Of a stretch of 64,000 bases of DNA, positions 1 through 10,407 are shown piece after piece. The stretch is taken from the NCBI RefSeq assembly GCF_023065955.2, contig NW_026623067.1, positions 53,638,444 through 53,702,443 on the forward strand, given 5' to 3'. Every line of letters starts with the position of its first letter. The stretch's first letter is position 1. The notes beneath the pieces were generated by a model, which was given only the letters and a program-made list of their open reading frames with translations, searched no databases and was not told where the DNA came from. The position numbers and the translations under genes are program-made. Origin of the DNA: Ursus arctos (Eukaryota; Chordata; Mammalia; Carnivora; Ursidae).

Positions 1-115
1 CTCAGCCTCAGCAGGGAGTCTGCTTGTCCCTCTCCCTCTGCCACTCCCCTTGCTTGTTCTCTTTCTCTCTTAACTAAATAAAATCTTTAAAAAAAAATAA
101 AAAAATAACAAAAAA
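1..115 (+). repeat. Carnivore tRNA-Lys SINE (SINEC/CAN-SINE), 3' part, cut by window edge
   Basis: The window opens inside a SINE read in the sense direction. The end of the tRNA-derived body (cagcagggagtctgcttgtc) is followed by the CT-rich tract, then the AATAAAATCTTT motif and an A-rich tail reaching about 115. The tRNA head lies before position 1. The Carnivora assignment is firm because this layout is unique to that order. Confidence 0.93.
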
Positions 116-258
116 TGAGTGCTCTTATATATACCAACTATTTCCCGACGCCCATGAGGTAAGGAGTAGACTTTTGGGGAATTACTGTGTAGCATGAATC
201 CACAGTTGAAATGGAGACATGGGACAATTTCCCAATAATTCAGGCCAAAGTGATTTTT

Positions 259-485
259 ATTATTATTATTTTTTATTTCATTTTCATTTTTTTAAAAGAT
301 TTTTGTTAATTTACTTGAAAGAGAGAGTGAGTGAGACAGAGGAAGCAGGTGCAGGGACAGAGGGGGAAGCAGACCCCCCCCCCCCCGAGCAGGGAGCCCG
401 ATGTGGGGCTCAATCCCAGGATCCTGGGATCATGAAATTAGCTGAAGGCAGATGCTTAACCAACTAAGCCACCCAGGTGCCCCCT
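259..485 (-). repeat. SINEC, full length, with 13-bp target-site duplication
   Basis: The antisense SINE reads T-rich tail, AAGATTTTT, a GA-rich tract interrupted by a run of C (372-386), then the tRNA-like head ending gccacccaggtgccccc. The direct repeat caaagtgattttt flanks it exactly (246-258 and 486-498). The head has the 'gaaggcagatgcttaacc' form of the younger SINE group. Extra TTATTATTATT at the tail suggests tail instability after insertion. Confidence 0.96.
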
Positions 486-498
486 CAAAGTGATTTTT

Positions 499-1765
499 TA
501 AAAAAATCCAAATTTCTGAGAAATTGCTTCATTCTCTGCCTTAATCTGAAGGAATAATTGTTTGACCATTACCTCCTAAGTCTGGTGTGGGCTGTAACAT
601 TCTGCTTCCTTGTGGGCACAAACAGCCAGCTCTCTGGCTTCACTTTCAGACACCTGAAATAGAAGACAAGAAAGACCCTCTTTTCTTTATCTGCCTCCCT
701 ACTCTCCTCTTCCACCTGCCGTCTTCTCCAGGCTTATCCAAACTTTAAGGCTAGAATAATAAGACTTAGAGACTTAGAACCCAGATGTCAGCTGCCTGAA
801 TATCCCCAATTTCTCCAGGTTTTTGGAGCCACTGTCCCAGTTGGCAATCCAGTAGAATGACTTGAACCTTCATCTCATTGTTGGGAAGCCCATTGTGCCC
901 CTATATTTCCAAGAGCTGTAGATAGCTTTATGTTTCTTCTTTACCTCTATGGTCCTGCTTCTGTTGAATTCTTTCTTGATCTCTTCTCATCTTTCCTCCT
1001 GTACACACTATCCTTTCTGCATATCATATCCCCCATATGGGCATAGCTCTTTCTCCTTCAATTCTCCAAGGCAGCCATGCACGTAGGCCATGATGTGCTA
1101 TGGCCTTGGGTTGGAGGACCATGTCTTCTGAAGCTGGTTCATTGCCATATCACATAAGACATGATTTTCACAAAATCAGAAAAAATTGGTTATTGGACAC
1201 TCCTGTTGTTGGAACTTCTTATTTTCACTGGTTCTGCTCATCACCATGTTTGCTTTAGTCTTCCAGTTTCTTTCTCCTTCCTCACACCTGTCTTTTCTCT
1301 CTTCCTATTCACTCTACACCCTCCTTGCAGATTATATTTGGAAAGTGACTCCCAGGGGGAAGAAGGGGAGACAACAAGCTGAGCCAGCCCCAATTATTCC
1401 TTTTTTTAACCAATCACGGGGAACGCTGGGGAGGAATAACTCCCAGGAGGAGGGATGAGAACCAATGTAGAGAAAGGCCAGGAGAATTTCTCATCTTGGA
1501 AACTATCCTAAGCCTGTTGAAATTTGTTTGCCATTCTTTATTCTCAGCCTAGCCTGACTGGCTTTCATATCTAAATGTAAAACAGTGGCCAGAAAGAGTC
1601 TGTGATTTTCAATGCTTCATTGAAAAGATAGTTTCATAGATTACACTCCTTTTGCTTTTAACTGCCACCATTCTTTTTAGATGTCACGTATAACATGCCA
1701 ACCAGCAGGTACCTTGAACCTTTATTGTTGGCTTTTGTTTTCTTCTTATTTCATGACAGCTATTA
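499..1765. other. Unique sequence, no gene or repeat recognised
   Basis: Mixed composition with pyrimidine-rich stretches. Overlapping open frames of 73 and 90 codons at 1161-1458 occupy two frames of the same DNA and show no known domain, so I treat them as chance. Confidence 0.5.
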
Positions 1766-1767
1766 TT

Positions 1768-1885
1768 TAAAATCAACATTTCTTGAGAACCTAATGATAG
1801 CTGTGAGCTAGGAATGGTAGAGTATACAAATGTGATTCAGACATACTTCCTGTCCTCAAGGAGCTCATGATCCCATAGGAAATAA
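1768..1885 (-). repeat. L2 LINE 3'-end fragment
   Basis: The order 'cattTcttgagaacct', 'gtgagctagg', 'cctgtcctcaaggagctcatgatc' follows the antisense L2 3' end (element reading toward lower coordinates). It is heavily diverged, as expected for a pre-eutherian repeat. Confidence 0.7.
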
Positions 1886-1949
1886 ATATAAGGTTGTGCT
1901 GTAATCTTTAAAATGCTTCTGAAAACATTATCCTACAACACAACGACAA

Positions 1950-2040
1950 AAGAGAAAATTAAGGCCAGATTCGCACAGCTAGTAAGCGATAGACTAGAAC
2001 TGGCACCCAGGCTGTCACTCCTGGTCTCATCTCCTTCATG
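1950..2040 (-). repeat. MIR SINE fragment
   Basis: The motif series 'cgcacagctagtaagcgatag', 'aactggcacccagg', 'ctcctggtctcat' matches the antisense core and tRNA-related part of MIR. The 3' half is missing. Confidence 0.65.
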
Positions 2041-2194
2041 TTTCCTACACCACACTCAGTGTATCACTCCTGCTTTCAGCACATTCCCGGAAAGAGAAAA
2101 GAGTATTCTGAAAGTTATTGGATTGATTCTAGATATGGAGGAAACTCATCAGCTTTTGGAAAAATTAATATGTTGTGGTAGGTAGTAGCTTTCC

Positions 2195-2276
2195 TCCTTT
2201 TCTTTTCTTTTCTTTTCTTTTCTTTTCTTTTCTTTTCTTTTCTTTTCTTTTCTTTTCTTTTCTTTCTTTCTTTCTT
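2195..2276. repeat. (TTTTC)n pentanucleotide microsatellite
   Basis: About fifteen near-perfect TTTTC units give way to TTTC units at the right end (2261-2276). No SINE body abuts it, unlike the pyrimidine tract near 30 kb. The purity suggests an active, length-variable locus. The 60-codon frame across it is an artefact. Confidence 0.97.
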
Positions 2277-3200
2277 GGCAGTGTCCAAAACCATATCAGC
2301 CCCAGTAAATCATATGAGGATGATTTGACAGAGAATCATATTCCAGAGGCTATTTAGTTGTTTTTGTTGTTTTTCTGGTTATCTAGGTGTGGTTTCTTGT
2401 TTCATGAAGGTCCTTTTCCTATTCTTGGGTAGATTTTAAAGCAAATATTACTTGTGAGAATTGAATAATTGTGGACACCTCAGAGGTCAATCAATTAATG
2501 TTTACTGAATGCATTATTAGGCAAATTATATGAAAAAGTCTAGTTTGACACAATTTGCTATTGTTAGAAGCTTATGTTGACCCTTCCTGGTAGGAGAAAA
2601 CCTAACAAAGGAGACATAAAACATGAATGTTTGAAGAGTGTGAGGTAGTATAGTCCTAGAAAATGGAGAGGCAGAACAGATACTGAGCTGTTTTCAACAC
2701 CTCCTGAGTGAGGTTTTCATGTCATAGCTTTCTCTTCTTTATTCAAGGCTTAGTGCATTCCAGAACAGCCACCAGCCAAATTGAACTCTATGTGTACTTC
2801 TGCATCCAGAGCCACAAAACAGAAATGGAGATAATCTTTATCATTATTGTGTTGCTGATTAGTCAGCTCAGGAAGACTGTCTTACTTCTGGACCTGCTTC
2901 TGTATTTTTGGGTCAGATTGACTTGAGGCTTTCAATTATTTGCACAAAACCCAAAACAAATGAAAGTATACTTATCTACCATTTTGGATCGTCTCTTTTC
3001 CTGGACTCTCCCATTAGCACCAACAATTGAGAGTTGGGCAGTTCTGGGATTTCTGTCTCTGATAGTGCCAGAGTTTTTCTGTAGTGCTGTATACAGATTA
3101 TCAAAATATGTGGGGTTCATTTCTCTGCTCTGGTCACAGATACATGTGTGAAAGTTGTATGTGTATTAGATTGTGACAAAAAAATTAATGGTGTTAATAT
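2277..3200. other. Unique sequence, nothing recognised
   Basis: Short frames on opposite strands at 2932-3151 overlap completely and encode nothing recognisable. No SINE, L1 or MIR match was seen. Confidence 0.5.
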
Positions 3201-3204
3201 AAAT

Positions 3205-3268
3205 TAACCAGCCCCTGGTATGGTGCCTGACATGAATGCTTAATAAATATTTGTTGACTATCTGACTG
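3205..3268 (+). repeat. L2 or MIR 3'-end fragment
   Basis: 'tggtgcctgacatgaatgct' followed by 'taataaatatttgttgac' matches the shared 3' end of MIR and L2 ('gtgcctggcacatag..gctcaataaatg'). It is too short to choose between the families. Confidence 0.6.
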
Positions 3269-3417
3269 TAGGTCTCTGATAAATGTATTTTACATTATTA
3301 TCTCTCTCTTTAAAACATCGCTATGATATTAAATACTTGTCCTCATATGGCTTACTGGGTTTAAATATGTCTTATCATATTACTTGGTATTGTTTGATAC
3401 ATAATAGCATTGTTTGG

Positions 3418-3557
3418 GAATAATAATGATAGTTATCACTTCTAGGTGATAGGTGCTAGGATCTGTGCTCAGTGTTTATTATGTGTTATTTAATTTCATC
3501 TTGTTAGATTTCTATAAAGTATTATTACCCCCATTTTATAAATGAGGAAATTGAAGC
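3418..3557 (-). repeat. MIR SINE, first piece of a split copy
   Basis: Antisense MIR: 'taataatgatagttatcact', 'gtgctaggatctgtgctcag', 'attacccccattttataaat', 'gaggaaattgaag'. The match stops at the point where the remaining MIR sequence would begin; that remainder resumes at 4085. Confidence 0.8.
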
Positions 3558-3895
3558 TGTCTCTTGATGAAAACAATCTTAGCTTTAATATATTCCAATT
3601 TATTAATCTTTTTATTTAAGAATCAGTGCTGTATGTGTCTTCTTTAAAAAATCTTTCCTTACTCTAGGGTCTAAAATATCCTAAATTTTCTTCTATAATT
3701 TTTAATATTTTGTTTTTGACATGTAAGACGTTAATTCATCTGGCGTTGACTTTTACATATGGGATCATGTAGAGATTCCCTTTTATCTTATCCCATATGG
3801 AAAATAATTTTATTGTCTAGCTCCCTTTGGTTGAATTTCTCCTTTCCCCACTGGTAAGGTCTTAAACTCTGACATATATTATTGATCTATACATG
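3558..3895 (-). repeat. Old L1 fragment inside the MIR
   Basis: T-rich sequence with 'catctggcgttgacttttac', 'atatgggatcatgtagagat' and 'cccatatgg' follows antisense L1 ORF2 ('..ttgagttgatttttgtatat..'). Many substitutions; no open frame. Confidence 0.6.
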
Positions 3896-4010
3896 GATTC
3901 ACATAATGAGATATCCTACAGCAGTTTAAAATACATCACCCATATGCAGCAATATGAATGAATCTTTGCAATATGATGAGCTAATAATGGGAATAGGTCA
4001 TGAACCAAGG
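3896..4010 (+). repeat. Old L1 3'-region fragment
   Basis: 'gagatatcctacagcagttt' and 'gcagcaatatgaatgaatct' resemble the sense L1 stretch that normally reads 'ggaatactacacagcagtga .. acatggatgaatctc'. Opposite orientation to the preceding piece suggests inversion or a second insertion. Confidence 0.55.
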
Positions 4011-4084
4011 GTTATGATGAACCAGATTTTGTCCATCTGAGGTCCTAGGGGGAAAGAAACAAACAAATCCAAGGCTAAAAGCAG

Positions 4085-4187
4085 TTAAATGATTTGCCCA
4101 ACCTCACTTGGCTGGGAAGGTGGTAGAACTGGGACTGAGAACCAATTTACCTAACTCCAAATGCCAAGTTTTCCATTAGACAGTGGG
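4085..4187 (-). repeat. MIR SINE, second piece of the split copy
   Basis: 'gttaaatgatttgcccaacc', 'gtggtagaactgggactgag' and 'aagttttccattaga' continue the antisense MIR exactly where the piece ending at 3557 stops. The two pieces form one near-complete MIR. Confidence 0.75.
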
Positions 4188-4556
4188 CACAGTCAATTCA
4201 CAACCTTTCTAGAAACATATCATTCTTTATTAAGATATCAACACTTGAGATACAGTTATAATTCCTACTAGTAAACCAAATACCATACAAAGTTAGTAGG
4301 CTCTAGAACTCACTCCTTCCTGAATCCCTGAATTCCTTGATGCATTAGTTACCCACCCCCTCTCTCCCCTCCATATTCTTCCTCTGTCTCCTCCAGCTTC
4401 CTTTCCAATAAGTTATATATCTTTGAGTTCTTGAATTTGCTTGGGTATGCTTGCATCTTTGCATCTTGATTGAAGCACAAAAACCCCTTGATCACTCCCA
4501 CATCCCCTCTCAGCATTTGAAATATCCTAACATAGTCCTCCATTGTTTGTCTCCCT
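4188..4556. other. Unique sequence, nothing recognised
   Basis: AT-rich on the left, pyrimidine-rich at 4350-4400. No repeat or exon signal seen. Confidence 0.5.
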
Positions 4557-4557
4557 T

Positions 4558-4675
4558 GGTACAGAAAGCTGTGTGAGAGCAGCGTCAGCTGCCTTAGTCA
4601 CTGTTTCACCTAGTACCTAGCACAGTGGTCAATATATAGTAGGCCCTCCATAAATGTTGGTCTAATGAATAAAGA
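4558..4675 (+). repeat. L2 LINE 3' end
   Basis: 'gctgtgtgagagcagcgtca', 'acctagtacctagcacagtg' and 'taggccctccataaatgttg' followed by 'gtctaatgaat' follow the sense L2 3' end ('ctccttgagggcag .. gctcaataaatgtttgttgaatg'). Confidence 0.7.
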
Positions 4676-4749
4676 AAAGTGACATGCTTACCTACTTTTG
4701 ATTGTTTCTAGTTTCTGCCTCACCCCAGGCTCTTAAAAGTGCCCCCCAC

Positions 4750-5078
4750 CTTTTTTAACAATAGAAATTTATTTCTTATAATTCTGGAGGCTGGAAGTCC
4801 AAGATCAAGGTGTCAGCAGGTTTAGGTTTTTGTAAGGCCCTTTCCTTGACTTGCAGATGGCTGTCTTCTCTCTGTGCCCTCACGTGGCCTTTCCTCTCTG
4901 CATGTGCACATTCCTGGTGTCTCTTCCTTTCCGGACCTGCTGATTAGAGCACCACCCTTCTGACTTCATTTAACCTTAATTACCTCTTTAAAGGCCCTAT
5001 CTCAAAATACAGGCACACTGGGGATTAAGGCTTCACCATAAGATTTCTGAGGGGATACAATTCAGTCCATAACAAAGG
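4750..5078 (-). mobile_element. MaLR-type (ERVL-MaLR, MST/MLT1-like) LTR
   Basis: Antisense landmarks run in order: 'aatttatttcttataattct', 'ggaggctggaagtccaagat', 'gcagatggctgtcttctctc', 'ccctatctcaaaatacaggc' and 'acaattcagtccataacaaa'. This is the usual MaLR solo-LTR pattern. No internal sequence adjoins it. Confidence 0.85.
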
Positions 5079-6110
5079 GTTACTAAGAGTTAGTTACAGA
5101 TCAGCTACCAATCAAGTTGTTAAAGGTAGTGGTGTTACTTGAGGTGGAATCCCATTTGCGTCCTGCCATGAAGCCTGACAGCCATGTATACTGGTGGACC
5201 TATGGTGTCTGTGTTTGTTGTCAGCGTAACCTCACTTCCCCTTCTACTTGGTAGCATTGCCGATAAAAGTGCCCCATTTTGAGGTGAGGGAATTCAGAGT
5301 TACTCTAGATGGGTAGCTGGGGATTTAATAGGCCATCACTGTTACCGAACACACTGTGACTGTGTGTTTCAGTTCTAATAACTGGATTCTTGCTTCATTC
5401 CTGGTTAGTAAGCTTCTGCCTCTGATTTCACTTCCAGTAAACAGATCCCTGCTCAGTTCCTGTGGCAGCTGTCCAGGGAACATGAGCCCTGCCACGAGCC
5501 TTGGTCCTCTAGCCTGAGTCGTCCACACATGCCCCTGAGGCAGTTCTGCCTTCAGGCTTCAACCAAGAGGCTTATCTTTGCAGCCCTCAGCCCAGACTCC
5601 CTGACGCACCAGCCTCGTTCTTACTCTTGCCTCCTGCTGAGGCCTTCCATGGGGATGCCTCTGGATCCCACAGGACTCCAGCCTCTGAGTCTTTTCCTCT
5701 TCTCCATGCAAGGGACCATTTTAATGCTCCGGAGCCCCAGAGGGACCCACACACCCTCCAAATGTCCTTAGAATCACCTCAGGCAGAACCACTGATCCTC
5801 AGACTCTTGTGTTCCATGAAGAATGAAGGGCCGGGTCAGGAAGGCAGGCGAGGAGCAGAGAGGATATCCCCAGGAAACTGGCAGTAGCCACATTGTTGCT
5901 CTAAGTCCCACACCCTGACCAGAGAGGAGATCCCATCCTAGTGGCAGTGGGTGACCCGAGTTGAGGAGGATGTGTATATGTACTGGGCAGGGAGCATAGT
6001 GTACTTGTCTTTTTATCCCCAACCCCTGCTACAGAGCCTGACACAACAGGTGGTCAGTCAGGAGATGTTATGGAAGTGTGTGAACACATTCAGCCTAAAC
6101 TGTGTCCCCA
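5079..6110. other. Unique sequence, moderately GC-rich, no gene recognised
   Basis: Several frames of 66-86 codons overlap on both strands between 5325 and 6022. None shows a domain, signal peptide or bounding splice pattern I can defend. Confidence 0.5.
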
Positions 6111-6289
6111 GCACCCTGTGTGATAATGAACTAGTCAATTCACCTTTGAGCTTCATCTGTTAAGTGTACATCACAGGGCTTTCATATTGTTGTTTCAAGG
6201 ATGAAATGATTTAATGCAGTTGAGAATGTGGCATCAATAATCTCTAATATTTTTCTGCATGTCCTCCTGTTAGTAGAAAGTTTAAATAT

Positions 6290-6375
6290 ACATTGCACTC
6301 TATCTATATCTATCTATATCTTTTTCTGTATATCTCTCTATGTATCTATATATAACACATATGTTATATTATATA
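6290..6375. repeat. AT-rich TCTA/TATA simple-sequence tract
   Basis: Imperfect tctatctata units pass into tatatataacacatatgttatattatata. Low complexity with some local palindromic character; no other signal. Confidence 0.85.
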
Positions 6376-6589
6376 CTTACATAGTGTATGTTTTTAATGG
6401 ACAAGGCAAAAAAACCCAGACATTCTAGTATATTCATCCTTTAACTCACTGAATAATGTCATATACCCTCGAGGGGTGTTTGTCTTACTTTAGATATCAT
6501 GACTATGAAGTCTGATGTACACTTAGGGGGAAAAGATGAGATGTTGAACTGCTTTGACTTCCAACACTTCTGATATCAAATGCATAGTG

Positions 6590-7412
6590 TCCACTGCAAC
6601 CACTTCAGTTCTCTGACACCCGCTGTGTCCCACAGTTCCATTCAATTCTGACACTGCTTGGAGTTAATGCCACATCTCACAAGCTGAGTGTTCAGTGCCA
6701 CAAGACTGCCCCCACTTTAGATGCCAGTCACAAACCCTAGACTGTCACTAGTACTTCTGACCAATGAGCTGTAAATTCTGGGGGTACCCACAGCTCCCTC
6801 CTTAGGTTTGATAATTTGCTAGAATGACTCGTAGAACTCAGGAAAGTTCTTTACTTGCCTGTTTATTATAAAGGGTACAACTCAGGAACCAAAAAATGGA
6901 AGAGGTGCATAGTGGAAAGTATGGGGGAAGGGGTACAGAGCTTCCCTGCCCTCTCCAGGTGCATCACCTTTCTAGTACCTTGGTATGTTCACCACCTGGG
7001 GAATTCTCTGAACCCCTTTTTTAGGTGTTTTTTTGTTTGTTTGTTTGTTTTTTTAATGGAGGTTTTATTACATAGGCATGATTCATGAAATCATTGGCCA
7101 CTGGTGATTGAACTCAATTTCCAGCCACTTTCTCCTCCCCAGAGGTGGGGTCGTTACCCCTCCTCTAAGCCACCCCCTTCCCCAAACCTCTAACCTTGTG
7201 ATCACAGGGTTGGTTCCTCAGGCAAACAGCCCCCATTCCTAAACTATCTAGGAGCCCATCAAGAGTCGTCTCATTAGCATAAACTCAGTTAGGGTTGAAA
7301 GGGGCTTGTTATGAATAACAAAAGATGTTCCACTCAGGAGATTCTGAAGGTTTAAGAAGCTCTGTGTCAGAACCAACAAAGACCAAATATGTGTTTCTTA
7401 TGATATCACAGA
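6590..7412 (-). mobile_element. Ancient LTR, MER21-like (class III ERV), family tentative
   Basis: Landmarks in order: 'tagaatgactcgtagaactc', 'ttattataaagggtacaact', 'gaggttttattacataggca', 'atcattggccactggtgatt', 'aagagtcgtctcattagcat', 'caaagaccaaatatgtgttt' and 'cttatgatatcaca' at the right end. I remember this series as an old mammalian ERVL-type LTR read antisense. A (TTTG)n/T tract at 7022-7055 has grown inside it. Confidence 0.6.
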
Positions 7413-7805
7413 TGTCTATGAATCGCTGCTTATATTAGCATTTCAGTGGCTGAAAAGTGATGCCCATTGCCCATTGAAATTTGTCTGATCAATAAAATAC
7501 ATGATCTCAATGGTAAAAATACACACCGTTCCTTCTGTCCCATAGGATTGAATAAAGTTTCTCATAGTACATTTAGAAAGGCTGATCATTGGCTCTCAAA
7601 CAGAAAAGGTTGTTCACCGCTAGGTTAATGTCACTAGTAACCACTTGTGTTTTTTGGAGATGTAAATTCTTGGGCTCGTTAAAGCAAAATGCTCTCTAGG
7701 GTACTATAAACAGATGTTGTGGAAGCATTACCCACATCAACAGAGCAAACTTCAGTCTTTCTTTTGCTCTGTCAAAGAAGTTACATGGACAATAAGCTGG
7801 GGTCC
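7413..7805. other. Unique sequence, nothing recognised
   Basis: AT-rich, with two isolated AATAAA hexamers (7491 and 7551) that have no gene context. Confidence 0.5.
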
Positions 7806-7807
7806 AC

Positions 7808-8200
7808 TGATTCTTTCATTTAACATCCTCACTGAATGCCAGGTGCTGGGCTAATCTCTGCAAATGAGAGGGTAAACACAACCCCTGTGGGTTTTGCCTT
7901 CGTGGAGTTGACACACCAACTAAGGTGAAAGACAACAATAAGCAAATGACAGAATTCTGCAGGAAATCCTCTCAGTGCTGACACAGAGAACCGTGGGGCT
8001 GAGGGTAGGCACAGAACCTCCTGAGAGTCAAGGAAATGTCTCTGAGGCAGTGCCTGTGTCAGCTCTATCTGAAGGCTGGGAAGCCTTGGGAAGAGTGTGT
8101 AAGCAGGCCATGGGACAGAGTGGTGGAAAGCATGGTTGGGAAAGGGCTTGGCAAGCCTAATGACCAAAAGAAGGCCAGTGGAGAGTGGTGAGCTTGGGGG
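7808..8200 (-). repeat. L2 LINE 3' region
   Basis: Antisense L2: 'ctgaatgccaggtgctgggc', 'ttgccttcgtggagttgaca', then 'tgaaggctgggaagccttgg' and 'gggaaagggcttggcaag', which track the longer L2 3' untranslated region. The 154-codon frame on the minus strand over this interval has no L2 reverse-transcriptase motif and is not supported as a gene. Confidence 0.65.
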
Positions 8201-9405
8201 CAGGCATAGAGCACACAGCTGGAGAAAGATTCTTTGGTCACCAGAGTTAGGGGAGGAAGAGAGGTAGGGCACAGAAGCAACAAGAAAAAACATAGGCTGA
8301 TAGCTCTACACCTCATCTCTCTACATTTTCTCCTAGTAAAGCTTTGAACAACTTCTTATGCCCTACTTTTAGCCACAACCCACCCCCACCTGCCACCTCA
8401 TTGTCCGCGGTGGGACTCTGGGGCAGGAAACCAGCAAAGGCCCTCTTTCTGTGAATGAGTTCTTTTCCTGTGAACGTTCCTCAGAGGTTCCATTGCCTGG
8501 GGAAGATTAGAGTGGTATACTGAGTGCAAAGAGAGAGAAGGTGCCCAGTTTCTGTTTTGTAATATCAAAATAAGATCTGAATATCAAGACAGTGATAGCA
8601 TCTTGACAAAAAAAGGTGTTTTGAACATTTATGAGCTAAGATCCTGGACTAAACAATGGCCAAAGAAGATGGGTCAAAACAAGCTTTCTTAACTCCCAGA
8701 AATGAGGTGTTTGCCAGGCTACAAGAGCAGAGATGAAGAGCAAACCAGGGTCTGGGCCCCCCACAGAGTGTGGTGACGTGGGTTTCTAGAAGAGTGGAAT
8801 CAAAAGAGTGAGGAATGAGGCTTAGTTTTCTGTCAGGAGAAATGGTGCCCTCTTCCTACACCCCTTGCACCCTGAAGTACCAGGATGTGGGGGAAAAGGA
8901 CAAAATCAGTTTGAAAGGAAAGGGGTGTTCTCAGGTCAGAGTGAGTTTTCAGTTAACACAAAGAGGCAGAGTGAGTAGTGAAGAGGGTGAGGGTTGGGGG
9001 ATATGTTTGTCATGGACTGTGTCTTCTAGAACTACTTGGGAGTCAGTCCTGTGAGAGGAGATTGGGTCAGGAGAAATGAACATAGAATTGGTACAGAAGA
9101 AGATGATCAGAGGGACTATGTCTTGGACTGGAGCCACACTATGTGAGTGTGAGACAGTGGGTTTGTGTGGCAATGAGGCTATTATCTTCAGTAGCCTGGG
9201 AAGGACTCAGGCCTCCAGAAGGAGCCTTCACCAGAGACGCAGGGATTCCCATCAGCAGCCCTTGTGACTGGAGGAACATTTATGAGCTTGCGGCCCCTGA
9301 CATAGAAATGGTGGTCAAAGATCCTTCAGAGCACCATACACTTTCTGTGGCCCCTACTGGGCACAGGAAATGTGTAATGTGTAATGAATGAAGGGAATTG
9401 TGCCT
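8201..9405. other. Unique sequence, no gene recognised
   Basis: Purine-rich in places (8215-8290, 8810-9070). Open frames are all under 85 codons and overlap antisense partners. Confidence 0.45.
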
Positions 9406-9407
9406 TC

Positions 9408-9560
9408 CCATTGTATTGGTTTGCTAGGTCTGCTATACCCGGTGGCTTAAACAACAGAATTTTTTCTCACAGTTCTGGAGGCTCAAAGTCTAAGATTAAG
9501 GTGTCCATAGGGTTGCTGTTATGTCCCTTATGAGGGCCATGAGGGACAATCTATAGGGCC
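9408..9560 (-). mobile_element. MaLR (MLT1-like) LTR, piece 1 of 3
   Basis: 'ttggtttgctaggtctgcta', 'acagaattttttctcacagt', 'tctggaggctcaaagtctaa' and 'gagggccatgagggacaatc' are an antisense MLT1-type end. The match breaks at about 9560 and resumes near 10016 after an inserted LTR. Confidence 0.8.
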
Positions 9561-10015
9561 TAAGGCAGGCCGCCCCAAGATGGGCCATTCTTGCGTGAAG
9601 ATTATTTTGAGATCCTGCAGGCTAAGAAAAATTTTTGCCCTTCCCTTAACTATGTAGAAGAATCTAAACTGAGGGTCTTTCCCAGAATAAGAGTTAGTAA
9701 CAGAGATAAATTGTATCTCAGTGGCTCCTCTGTCTGGCAGGACAAGCATCTCATCACCAATCATCTACTCTTCTTATTGTCCTGTGAATTGCATTCCTTC
9801 CCTTCCAAGTCCCACACCCCCACCTCTTTGTCCTTAGTTCAGGATGACACATAGACCTTATTTTGCCTGGCTGTCTTTGGAACTTCCATGTCTGTGTGGA
9901 TTTCCCATACATAGGATAAAATTTGATTTTCCCCTGTTAATGTGTCTTATGTCAATTTGATTCTTACTTCAACTAGACAGACCTTGAAGAGGACAGGGAT
10001 TCTTACGCCCTGTCA
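9561..10015 (+). mobile_element. Solo LTR inserted in the MaLR LTR, probably carnivore ERV
   Basis: The block begins near 'taaggcaggccgccccaaga' and runs through 'ctggcaggacaagcatctca', 'cttattgtcctgtgaattgc', 'ttgcctggctgtctttggaa' and 'cttatgtcaatttgattctt' to about 'cgccctgtca'. It interrupts an otherwise continuous MLT1-like LTR and has an LTR-like layout ending in CA. I recall similar LTRs as common in carnivoran genomes. I could not see a clean target-site duplication, and no viral gene is attached. Confidence 0.6.
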
Positions 10016-10156
10016 GTTCAGTGCCTCTCTCTGGCTTCTGTGGTTTGTTTGCTGTCTTTGGCGTTCATTGGCTTGTGGGTCATCACCCTGATCTCTTCAG
10101 TCATGTTCCATGGCGTTCTTCCTATGTCTCTGACTTCACCAGGATGTCGTTGTTGT
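10016..10156 (-). mobile_element. MaLR (MLT1-like) LTR, piece 2 of 3
   Basis: 'ctctggcttctgtggtttgt', 'ctttggcgttcattggcttg' and 'gttccatggcgttcttccta' continue the MLT1-like LTR in order, then run into the pyrimidine tract. Confidence 0.75.
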
Positions 10157-10407
10157 CATCTTCTTCTTCTTCTTCTCCTCCTCCTCCTCCTCCCCCTCCT
10201 CCTCCTCCTCCCCCTCCTCCTCCCCCTCCCCCCTCCCCTCCCCCCTCCTCCTCCTCCTCCTCCCCTCCTCCTTCCTCCTCCTCCTCCTCCTCCTCCCCCT
10301 CCTTCTCCTCCTCCTCCCCTCCCCCTTCCTCCTCCTCCTCCTCCTCCCCCTCCTTCTCCTTCTCCTCCTCCTCCTCCTCCTCCTCCTCCTTCTTCTTCTT
10401 CTTCCCC
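10157..10407. repeat. (TCC)n/(TTC)n polypyrimidine microsatellite, ~250 bp
   Basis: The plus strand is all C and T for roughly 250 bases: TTC units at both edges, TCC units and C-runs in the middle. Near-mirror blocks (for example 10247-10310 against 10325-10390) could form intramolecular triplex. The 100-149-codon Pro/Ser/Leu or Glu/Gly frames across it are artefacts. Confidence 0.98.

Noticed and set aside
7491..7556. Two AATAAA hexamers suggesting a gene 3' end
   Set aside because: AT-rich context, no upstream coding frame or exon, and such hexamers occur often by chance.
7829..8293. 154-codon minus-strand frame
   Set aside because: Overlaps an L2 3' region that is non-coding in L2; an 83-codon frame overlaps it in another phase; no domain.
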